The notes beneath the pieces are model-generated. The model made no database searches, was not told the DNA's origin, and saw only the letters and a program-made list of their open reading frames with translations. A stretch of 64,000 bases of DNA from Rubellimicrobium roseum (GTDB lineage Bacteria > Pseudomonadota > Alphaproteobacteria > Rhodobacterales > Rhodobacteraceae), in assembly GCF_006152145.1 (NCBI RefSeq), contig NZ_VDFV01000001.1:480941-544940 (forward strand). Reading direction: 5' to 3'. Every line of letters starts with the position of its first letter. The first letter of the stretch is position 1. Made by a program: the position numbers and the translations under genes. Positions 12,873 through 21,100 of the stretch are shown here, piece by piece.

Positions 12873-13646
12873 ATGACCATGGAGAGATCCCCCGATGCCG
12901 CGCCGGACCGCTACCGGGCGCCTGCCCTGGACAAGGGCCTCGACATCCTCGAGCTGCTGGCCGGGCAGTCCGAGGGGCTGACGCGGGCCGAGATCGTCAA
13001 GGCCATGGGGCGAAGCCCGTCGGAGATCTACCGGATGCTGGAGCGGCTGGTGGCCCGGAACTTCGTCGCCCGGACAGCCGGAGGCGACCGCTATGCGCTG
13101 ACCATGAAGCTCTTCGTGCTGGCCATGGGGCATCCGCCGCTGCGCCGGCTCGTGGCGCAGGCGCAGCCGCTGATGGATGCCTTCGCGCGCGAGGCGCTGC
13201 AATCGTGTCATCTGGCCGTCCCGGACCAGGGCGCGGCGCTTGTCATCGCCCAGGCCAGCCCCGTCGAGGTCTGGGAGTTCCGGGTCCGGGTCGGGGCCCG
13301 GCTCGGCCTGATCGAGACGGGGTCGGGCCAGACCCTGCTGGCCTTCCAGGACCCCGCCCGCCGCGCCGAGACGCTGGCGCTCTGGGGCGCCACCGGGATC
13401 GGGACGGAGGTCGCGGCGCTGGAGGACAGGCTGGCCGCCACGCGCGCGCAGGGCTGCCGCATCGGGGAGAGCGGCCAGCTCCTGGGCGTGCAGGACATCT
13501 CCGTGCCGGTCCTGACAGCCCGGGGCGAGGCCTTCGCCGTCCTGACATGCCCGTTCATCGGCCGCCCCGCGCCGCACGAAGGAGAGACGGTGCCGCAGGT
13601 CGTGGCCCGGCTGCGGACCCTGGCGGCCCAGATCTCGTTCGGGTGA
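12873..13646 (+). CDS. IclR-family transcriptional regulator
   Basis: 257 residues. The N-terminal winged helix-turn-helix is at about residues 18-75 (ALDKGLDILELLAGQSEGLTRAEI and SPSEIYRMLERLVARNFV), followed by the IclR effector-binding GAF-like domain (residues 90-255) with GQTLLAF and VQDISVPVL. Such proteins respond to small-molecule intermediates of the pathway they control. It is divergent from the dehydrogenase-transporter operon and most likely represses or activates it. ATG 12873 is preceded by CGGAG; the open frame extends to TTG 12831 without family-like sequence. Confidence 0.9.
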   Translation: MTMERSPDAAPDRYRAPALDKGLDILELLAGQSEGLTRAEIVKAMGRSPSEIYRMLERLVARNFVARTAGGDRYALTMKLFVLAMGHPPLRRLVAQAQPLMDAFAREALQSCHLAVPDQGAALVIAQASPVEVWEFRVRVGARLGLIETGSGQTLLAFQDPARRAETLALWGATGIGTEVAALEDRLAATRAQGCRIGESGQLLGVQDISVPVLTARGEAFAVLTCPFIGRPAPHEGETVPQVVARLRTLAAQISFG

Positions 13647-13859
13647 GGCCCTGCGCCACCCGCGCGGGCCGACCGAATCGGCGACGCCGAACGGAGCAGG
13701 GACGCCCGCACGCGCGGCGCGCCGAGCCCGATCGGACGGAGCTGATGGCTTCCGTGAGGCGTCAGGGAGCAGGTGGCCTCGGCCTTCTTGTCCGGCGAGC
13801 CTGTCCAAGATGCCCGACAGGGCCGGTCGAGGCGCGGGGCCTTCGCTGGACCCTGAAGG

Positions 13860-15104
13860 TCAGCGGCGGGACGGCCGCGCCGACTCGTGCGTCAGGAAGA
13901 AGCGCAGCATCTCGCGGCTTGCGTCGGGGCCGCGCGGGTCCGTGTAGGAGCCGGCCGGACTGCCGCCCGACCAGGCATGGCCGGCGCCGTGCAGGACCCA
14001 CTGCTCCAGCCTGCCGAGACCGGCCTCGTCGTGGTGGATGGTGCGGGTGAAATCCATCCCGCCGGAGGAGCGCCCGCGGCTGACCTCGATCCGGTGCCGC
14101 GTCCCCGCCGTGGCCTGGGCCGCGACCTGATCGCCGTTGACCGGATGGACGGTCCTGTCCCGGTCGCCGTGGAACACGATGGTCGGCGCGCGCTCTCCAT
14201 CCGGGCGGGCCAGCGGGTCCGGGGTCGCGCCGCCCTGCCTCATCGCCGCGAAGGCCGAGCCCATGTCGCGGGCGGCACCACAAGCCAGGCCAGAGTGGAC
14301 GCCCACGGCGGCATAAAGGTCGGGATAGGTGGCGGCCATGATAGCCGCCTTGGCGCCCCCGGCGGACAGGCCGGCGACGTAGACGCGCGCGGGGTCGACG
14401 GGGTGACGCTCCATGATGGTCCGGGTGATACCGGCGATCAGCGAGGGTTCGCCCCGGTCGCGCTGCTGGTCGGCGGCATTGAACCAGTTCCAGCACCGGG
14501 ACATATTCGCCGCCTGCGTCTGCGCCGGATAGGCGACAAGGAGGCCGAACTCCTCGGCCAACTCGTTCATCCGCGTCCCGGCGGCAAAATCGTCGGGCGA
14601 CTGGGTGCAGCCATGCAGCATGACGACCAGCGGCCTCGGGCTGTCGTCGAGGGTGGAAGGAACATAGAGCTTGTAGGGCCGGCTGCCGGCCGCATTGGCG
14701 TAGACGTGCTCCTCGAAGCGGGCGCCGTCCGGCTGGCTGGGGGGCTGAGCGGTTCCGAAGGAACCGAACGGCCCTTCCGCCCCGGCACGGAGGTCGCCCA
14801 GGCCCGCCAGCCGGTCCCGGAGGCCGCGCAGGATGTTCGGCACGTCACCCGAGGTGCGGGCGGATTCAGGATCGCGCGAGGACGCCGAAGCGAAGGGCGC
14901 GGTCCAGGCCCCGCCGGACCCCGCCGACGGCGGCTCCATGTCGATCGGGGGCACGGATGACCGAGCCGTCGGCCCCTTCCCATGTCGGGGCGGCGTGGCA
15001 AGTGCCGGGCTGGCGCCCTGCAGGAGGGCCATGGCCTCTTGGAGGCGCCCCTCGCGGGTCAGGCGGGTGGCTTCGGTCATGTCGATCCGGGACAGGCGGG
15101 GCAT
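13860..15104 (-). CDS. Alpha/beta-hydrolase esterase of the PHB depolymerase family
   Basis: 414 residues. An N-terminal region of about 150 residues is low in conserved structure (opening with the helix LTREGRLQEAMALLQG seen in this group), then an alpha/beta hydrolase: oxyanion region VVMLHGCTQSPDDFA, nucleophile Ser in GLSAGGAKAA, acid in VFHGDRDRTVHP and His in GAGHAWSGG. This matches the esterase/PHB depolymerase family (often PHB or feruloyl esterases). No signal peptide is seen, so it is probably intracellular, perhaps acting on polyhydroxybutyrate granules. ATG 15104 follows AAGGAGCC. The CopG-like gene lies about 100 bases upstream on the same strand, a combination that may mean regulation of polyester turnover. 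Confidence 0.82.
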   Translation of the reverse strand: MPRLSRIDMTEATRLTREGRLQEAMALLQGASPALATPPRHGKGPTARSSVPPIDMEPPSAGSGGAWTAPFASASSRDPESARTSGDVPNILRGLRDRLAGLGDLRAGAEGPFGSFGTAQPPSQPDGARFEEHVYANAAGSRPYKLYVPSTLDDSPRPLVVMLHGCTQSPDDFAAGTRMNELAEEFGLLVAYPAQTQAANMSRCWNWFNAADQQRDRGEPSLIAGITRTIMERHPVDPARVYVAGLSAGGAKAAIMAATYPDLYAAVGVHSGLACGAARDMGSAFAAMRQGGATPDPLARPDGERAPTIVFHGDRDRTVHPVNGDQVAAQATAGTRHRIEVSRGRSSGGMDFTRTIHHDEAGLGRLEQWVLHGAGHAWSGGSPAGSYTDPRGPDASREMLRFFLTHESARPSRR

Positions 15105-15202
15105 GAGGCAGGCTCCTTCGGGCTCGGGCCGTGGGCCGAGCGGGGACATTCCCTTCGGTGAAGGGGGAAAAGGTCACGGACCCGATTGCCGGGCCCCCGA
15201 CT

Positions 15203-15622
15203 TCAGCGGATGCGGTCGGCCAGCGCCGCCTTGATCGCGGGCGGCGCGGAAAGGGCCCCCAGCACATGGATGGAGGCGATGGTTTCTTGCGCCAGTTCGG
15301 GAGGCACGTCGGCCGCGATGACGGCCAGGCCGAGCACCTGGATGTGCAGGGTCTCGCCGGCGGCCCTGACCTTCTCGAGGTCGGCGCGGGTGTAATGCCG
15401 CAGGCCGAGGTCGAGCTGGTGACGGGCCACCGATTGGCGCACGGCGTCGGTGTGCCGGTCAAGCTGGTTGCGGATGGCCGTGCGGATGAAGTCGGTGCGG
15501 TTGGAGTAGAAGCCCTCCCGCACAAGCAGGTCGATCTGGCCCAGGTCGACATAGCCCAGGTTGATCGTGATCTTCTCGCTTTCGGGCAGGCGCGGCCGCA
15601 GCTCGCGAACATTGTCCGTCAC
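15203..15622 (-). CDS. CopG-like ribbon-helix-helix protein
   Basis: 139 residues. Residues 17-55 look like a ribbon-helix-helix: a short strand (EKITINLGYVDLGQIDLLV) followed by helices in GFYSNRTDFIRTAIRNQLDRH, which is the usual CopG pattern of strand, FYSNRSEFIR-type helix. The C-terminal half (residues 70-139) is a separate region with hydrophobic strands (ETLHIQVLGLAVIA) of unknown role. The GTG start has AGGAGATGGC upstream. It is on the same strand as, and just before, the esterase gene, so it may regulate it or itself. Annotated as a likely DNA-binding protein; target not determined. Confidence 0.7.
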   Translation of the reverse strand: MTDNVRELRPRLPESEKITINLGYVDLGQIDLLVREGFYSNRTDFIRTAIRNQLDRHTDAVRQSVARHQLDLGLRHYTRADLEKVRAAGETLHIQVLGLAVIAADVPPELAQETIASIHVLGALSAPPAIKAALADRIR

Positions 15623-16545
15623 TTTGCCATCTCCTCACCATCCACTGGGATGGAGATAGGATAGGAGGTGGTGACCGGCAAGGGGCTGCCCAGTGATACG
15701 TCGGGCGCTGCATCGGCCTCCAAGGGAGACCCCAGCGCCTCCGGTTCAGTGTCTGCCCCATCTTAGGACTCGGAAGGCGATCACCGCGGGCGCCGGCCCA
15801 CTGGTCGGGTTTGACAGGCCCATGCCAGATGCTCCTGGCGCGCGATCCTTCGGGAACCCGGACTCCGGCCGTTCGGGCCGGAGGGTTATGATCGCATCCG
15901 ATTGATCGGCACCGCGCAGGGCATTTCCGAAACCGTCCGCTCACGACCATTGGCGGATGAATGGGCCTTGGCGACCTTTCGCTCGCGGCCGAACTCCCGG
16001 TCCGATCGTTCCCAGGCTGGAAGGAGTAATCAGGTCAAGCGACGTCTCGACCTCGGCGTGCGGGTCGAACCGCCCGGCTGACCTTGGCCTGAAGTTGACA
16101 CGGCCGATGGGGCTCGCCGTCCGTGCGTCCCCGCCTCAGCCGAGGCTGGTCGGCCTTGCCGCTTCCGGCTCGGGCGATTGCTCCCGGCGTGGCATCTCGT
16201 CGCATGATCCGTCGAGGACCCGCCATCGTGGCGCCCGCAAAGAGGAGGCCCGGCGACGCCCACAGACATGTGGACGCTGCGGCGCCCCAACGAGGGCCTT
16301 TGCCGGAAATCCGCGCAAGTCCCACGCTGGCCACGGAATTACTAGGACACTGAAGCGAGGGGCCACGACATTCCGTCATCCCCGATTCCGCTTGCATTCA
16401 AGCCGCTCCGCCCCCATGTGTCCCTTGCGAACGTTGCTATCCCTCGATCCGCTGTCTCCCTCACCGGCTTCAGTTTCTTCGTTGCGACACTGACCGAGCC
16501 GGGCTGCCGCACGCTGCGGGCAGCGATCTGACAGGAGACATCACG
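15623..16545. other. Gene-poor region upstream of the cold-shock gene
   Basis: About 920 bases. Short open frames on both strands give arginine/proline-rich translations without recognisable families, and none has a convincing ribosome binding site, so I call no gene. The last 100-150 bases probably form the promoter and leader of the cold-shock gene. I see no repeats or RNA genes. Confidence 0.4.
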
Positions 16546-16752
16546 ATGGCCACCGGCACCGTAAAATGGTTCAACGCCACCAAGGGCTTCGGCTTCATCG
16601 CCCCCGATGGCGGCAAGAAGGACGTGTTCGTCCACATCTCCGCCGTCGAGCGGGCGGGCCTGACGGGCCTGCGGGATGACCAGAAGGTCACCTTCGACAT
16701 CGAATCCGGCCGCGACGGCCGTGAATCGGCGACGAACCTTCAACTGGCCTAA
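16546..16752 (+). CDS. cspA: Cold-shock protein, CspA family
   Basis: 68-residue single OB-fold nucleic-acid-binding protein. Both RNA-binding motifs are present: KGFGFI (RNP1-like, residues 13-18) and VFVHIS (RNP2-like, residues 28-33); it begins [14 protein letters not shown] like nearly all bacterial CSPs. It acts as an RNA chaperone. A strong ribosome binding site (AGGAGA) precedes the ATG, and a strong intrinsic terminator follows, so it is a single-gene transcript. The symbol is used for the family; the exact paralog is not determined. Confidence 0.95.
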   Translation: MATGTVKWFNATKGFGFIAPDGGKKDVFVHISAVERAGLTGLRDDQKVTFDIESGRDGRESATNLQLA

Positions 16753-16785
16753 GCCAGAACGCCGGTCCGGACACGGACCGCAACG

Positions 16786-16817
16786 GGCCGCTCCCCTCGT
16801 GGCGAGCGGCCTTTTTT
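16786..16817 (+). terminator. Intrinsic terminator of the cold-shock gene
   Basis: GGCCGCTC (16786-16793) pairs perfectly with GAGCGGCC (16804-16811) and is followed by six T at 16812-16817. A classic Rho-independent terminator 34 bases after the stop codon. Confidence 0.88.
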
Positions 16818-17055
16818 CCGCAAGGAACAGCGGCCGCGCGCGGCACCTTCCGTGCAGACAACATCCAGGGGGCCGCTCGGCATGCGGCCCCCCGGAACCG
16901 GCCTCGCTCCAAGCCGACCTCGTCTTCGCGAAGTCCGCCTTTCGAGGCGCACAGGAGTGGTCCTGTCCGCTTCGGGCCCCATGTGGCCCAATGGCGCGGC
17001 CCCGCGACGACCGGGGACGTGCCTTCGCTCCCCCGATCCCGCCTGGAACCCGCCG

Positions 17056-18075
17056 ATGAGCCCTGAATCGTCCCGCCCGACCGCCGACAGCCACAGCTGG
17101 CCCAAGACGCTGGCCCGCTATCACCGGGCGAGCGCCTGGCGCAGCATCTTCGAGATCGTGGTCACGGTGGTGCCCTTCGTCGCGCTATGGGCGCTGACCG
17201 CCCTGGCCGTCCTGAACGGCCACTGGTGGGGCCTCGCGCTGACGGTGCCCGCGGCGGGGTTCCTGGTGCGCCTGTTCGTCCTCCAGCACGACTGCGGCCA
17301 TGGCGCCCTGTTCCCCGGACGTCGGGCGAACGACTGGATCGGGCGGGCGCTCGGGGTCCTCACGCTCACGCCCTACGACTACTGGCGACGCACCCATGCC
17401 ATTCATCACGCTTCGGCGGGCAATCTCGACAAGCGCGGAATCGGGGACATCCTCACCCTGACCGTTGCCGAGTACCGCGCCCTTACATGGGGAGGCCGGG
17501 TCCGCTATCGCATGTACCGCCATCCGCTGGTGATGTTCGGGCTTGGGCCCGCCTATCTCTTCATCTGCCAGCATCGGCTGCCCATCGGCCTGATGCGGGC
17601 CGGCGTGCAGCCCTGGGCCTCCACGCTGGCCACGAGCTTCGCCTTCGCCGTGCCGACGGCGGCCCTGATGTGGTGGATGGGCGTGGTTCCTTTCCTGCTG
17701 GTGCAGGTGCCGATCACGCTGATGGCCGCGACGGCCGGGGTCTGGCTCTTCTACGTCCAGCACCAGTTCGACGAGACGCACTGGTCCAGGCCCCCGGACT
17801 GGAACTTCCAGCACGCCGCCCTGCACGGCAGCTCGCACTACGATCTGCCCGCGGTGCTGCACTGGTTCACCGGCAACATCGGCATCCACCACGTCCATCA
17901 CCTGTCGAGCAGGGTGCCGTTCTACCGCCTGCCGCAGGTCCTGGAGGACCACCCGGAGCTTCGCGACATCGGGCGCATCACCCTGATGGAGAGCTTCCGG
18001 GGCGTGAAGCTGGTCCTGTGGGACGAGCACGCGCGACGCCTGGTCTCGTTCCGGGAGGCGCAGGCCACGGGCTAG
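17056..18075 (+). CDS. Membrane fatty acid desaturase
   Basis: 339-residue integral membrane di-iron desaturase. The three histidine boxes are HDCGH, HAIHH (HxxHH) and HHVHH, with hydrophobic segments between them, and the pattern WxRPPDWNFQHAALHGSSHYDLP before the last box, as in the acyl-lipid omega-6/omega-3 type desaturases (FADS family). It introduces a cis double bond into membrane lipid acyl chains; the position cannot be deduced. ATG 17056 (MSPESSRPT) is the last plausible start before conserved sequence; the frame is open far upstream. Being next to a cold-shock gene is suggestive of membrane fluidity control but may be coincidence. Confidence 0.85.
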   Translation: MSPESSRPTADSHSWPKTLARYHRASAWRSIFEIVVTVVPFVALWALTALAVLNGHWWGLALTVPAAGFLVRLFVLQHDCGHGALFPGRRANDWIGRALGVLTLTPYDYWRRTHAIHHASAGNLDKRGIGDILTLTVAEYRALTWGGRVRYRMYRHPLVMFGLGPAYLFICQHRLPIGLMRAGVQPWASTLATSFAFAVPTAALMWWMGVVPFLLVQVPITLMAATAGVWLFYVQHQFDETHWSRPPDWNFQHAALHGSSHYDLPAVLHWFTGNIGIHHVHHLSSRVPFYRLPQVLEDHPELRDIGRITLMESFRGVKLVLWDEHARRLVSFREAQATG

Positions 18076-18117
18076 GCCGCGCCCCGTTTTCCCTGCCTCG
18101 GTTTCCGAAGCCCCGCG

Positions 18118-21100
18118 TCACAGGAGGAAGTCCTGCGCGGTGATGTTGCCGGCGAGCTGGGCGCCGACCAGCCGGATGGTCTGGCCGGGGTCGCCGCCGA
18201 TGGTGACGAGGATGTCCGCGCCAAGATCGGCGATCTGCACCTGCGAGCCGAAGGTCGCGGCCGAAAGGTCGAAGGCAGTGAGGTCGAGGAGGTCCTGGCC
18301 GCCGGTCGGGTTGAAGTCGAACGAGTTCACCACGTCATTGCCGAACCCGTCGGCGAAGACGAAGACGTCGTTCCCCGAGGCCGCATTGAGGATGTCGTTG
18401 CCCGCCTCGCCAGCGACGCGGTCGTTGCCCGTCTGGCCGTCCAGATTATCGTCGCCGCCGCCGCCGGAAAGGGTGTCGTTCCCGCCGCTGCCGCGGATGG
18501 TGTTGCTCAGGTCCGAGCCGGTGAGGACGTTGACCAAGCTGTTGCCTGTGCCGTTCACGGCCCCGACGAGGATCAGGTCCTCTAGGTTGGCGGCGAGGCT
18601 GTAGCTGGCCGAGCTGACGACGGTGTCGCGTCCCGCGCCCACGGCCTCGATGATCGCTTCGGTGGCGATCTCGATGACATAGGTGTCATCCCCGGCGCCC
18701 CCGATCAGCCGGTCCCTCCCTAAACCGCCATCCAGCAAGTCGTTGCCGCCGCCTCCGGTCAGGGTATTGATCAAGGCGTTGCCCGTTCCGGTGAAGTTGC
18801 CCGAGCCGATGAAGGTCAGGTGGTCGACATTCGCCACACCTGCGAGGCTGAAGGCCGCCAGCAAGGTGCGCACGGTGTCGACTCCGGCCCCGGCCACCTC
18901 GACGACGGTGTCGGCCGCATTATCCACCACGTAGGTGTCGTTGCCGCCAAGGCCGGCGAGAACGTCTGCGCCGCTGCCGCCGTCCAGGGTGTTGGCGCCA
19001 CCATTGCCGGTGATCGCGTTGTCGAGCGCATTGCCGGTGCCGGTCAGGGATGCCCCGCCGGTCAGGACCAGGTTCTCCACGTTGGCGGCCAGCTCGACGC
19101 TGATCGCGCTGCGCACGGTGTCGGTTCCGCCGGCCGCGTCTTCGACCACCTGATCCCCGGCTTGGGCGACGATATAGGTGTCGTCACCGCTGCCGCCCTC
19201 CATCCGGTCGTCGCCGGTTCCGCCGTCCAGCGAGTCGGCCCCATCCTGGCCGGCCAAGAGGTCGTTGCCGGCCCCACCCGTCAAGGTGTCGGCGCCAGCC
19301 CCGCCCGTGAGGGCGTTGTCCAGGGCGTTTCCAGTCCCTGAAAAGCCGGCCGTGCCCAGGTAGGTCAGGTTCTCGACATTGATCATGCCGTTGGTGCTGA
19401 TGTTGAGGGCCGCCCGCGAGGTGCGGATCTCGTCCACCCCCGCGTTCAGGGCCTCGTCGGCGCGGTCGCCGATGTTGTCGACGTGGTAGATGTCGTTCCC
19501 GAGGCCGCCATTCATGATGTCGGCGCCTACAAGGCCGTCCAGCACGTTGTCGCCGTCGTTGCCGCTGATCCGGTTGGCGAATCCGTTCCCGATCCCCCGG
19601 AGGTTGGCCGCCCCGGTAAGGACCAGGTTGTCGAGGTAAGTGCCGAGCGTGTAGTCCGCATCGACCTCGACGGTGTCGATGCCCTGGCCGGCGATCTCGG
19701 TGATCGTGTCGTCGGCCGAGTCCGAACCGCTCAGCACGTAGACGTCGTCCCCGAGGCCGCCGATGAGCTCGTCGACGCCTGCGCCCCCCGTCAGCCGGTC
19801 GGCGCCGCCCGCGCCGGTCAGACGGTCGCTACCCGCGTTGCCGTCCAGGCGGTCGTCGCCCGCACCCCCGTCCAGCGCGTCATTGCCGCCGTTCCCGACG
19901 AGGAGGTCGTTTCCTCCCAGGCCGTTCATCTGGTCGCTGCCCGAGCCGCCGAGCAGGATGTCGTTTCCCGCCGTGCCGTTGAGAACGCCGGTGCTCGCCA
20001 GGACGTTCACGGCCACGTTCTTGGTGCCGACGGCGTTGAAGCCGACGATCAGGTCGCCGTCGGTCGCGATGCGGGCCGTGTCGGCCCCCGTGACCGACAC
20101 CCGCTGATCGGTCTCGCCCTTCATGTCGATGTGGACGTCGCTGCGGCCGACAAGGGTGAAGCCGAGCGCGGTTCCATCGCCCGTTACTGAGATCAGTTCG
20201 TTGCGCTGGCCGATGTGGTTGATGTGGGTGACATCCGCGGGGGTCGGGCCGAGGCTGACCTTGAACGTGCCGCCCGACCTGGGAAGGAACACGGAATCGT
20301 CGTCGTAGGCGTACCAGCCTTCGACGCTCGCGATCCTGCCTTCCTTTCCCATGTCGAGCGCGAAGTGCCCGGAACTGGCGCTGCCGACCGTGGCGGTGAC
20401 CACGTCGCCGGATCGCGAGGTGACGAGGGTGCTCGACGCGAAGCTCCGGATGCGGGCCGCCAGGTCCGCCCCGGTGACGAACTCGGCCCCGTCCGCGGCC
20501 GCCCGGCCGATCAGGGTCTCGAACATCGCGAGCGTGTAGGTGATGTCCGGGTTGCCGTCTTCCCAGTTCGTCGGACCATAGTCGTGCCAGGGAAAGGAGA
20601 TGATCGGCGCCGTTCCGTTCTTGGTGATGCTCTCGTATTCCTTGAGCCAGTATTCGGTCGCCTGCTCGGGCGTCATCCGTTTGAACCCGATCAGCGAGAA
20701 GTCGAAGCTCATGTTCGGGGCGAGGTAGACCTGGCTGGTCTCGCCCGGCGTCACGAAGCCGAAGGCGCCCGGATAGCCGGCGCCGATGCCGGAATAGCCC
20801 CCCGACAGGTAGTCGTAGTACTTGATGATCTCGCGCGTGGTGTCGATGCTCTCGGGCGCGCCGGGCACCGCCGCGCCGACCACGTCGAGGCCGAGCCTGG
20901 CCTCGATGATGAGCTTCGAGGTCTCGAACTGGAAGCGGTAGGACTTGAAGAGCAGGTCCTGCTCGGCCGGCGTCAGGGTCCAGGGATCGACGGCGTCCGG
21001 GTTGCGCGGATCCACCCGCTGGACCAGCGCCAGGATCTCGGGCGTGTCGGGCAGGAGAAGGTTCGTGTCCTCCGGGTGGGTGTAGGAATGGGAACCGATC

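Noticed and set aside
16035..16397. Minus-strand open frame of 120 codons before the cold-shock gene
   Set aside because: No ribosome binding site, no family and an arginine-rich translation; overlapping frames on the other strand are equally open, as expected for GC-rich non-coding DNA.
18680..19960. Repeated DNA over the RTX region considered as a tandem repeat or CRISPR-like array
   Set aside because: The repetition follows the nonapeptide GGxGxDxLx coding pattern with variable spacing and codon use; there are no identical repeats with unique spacers.
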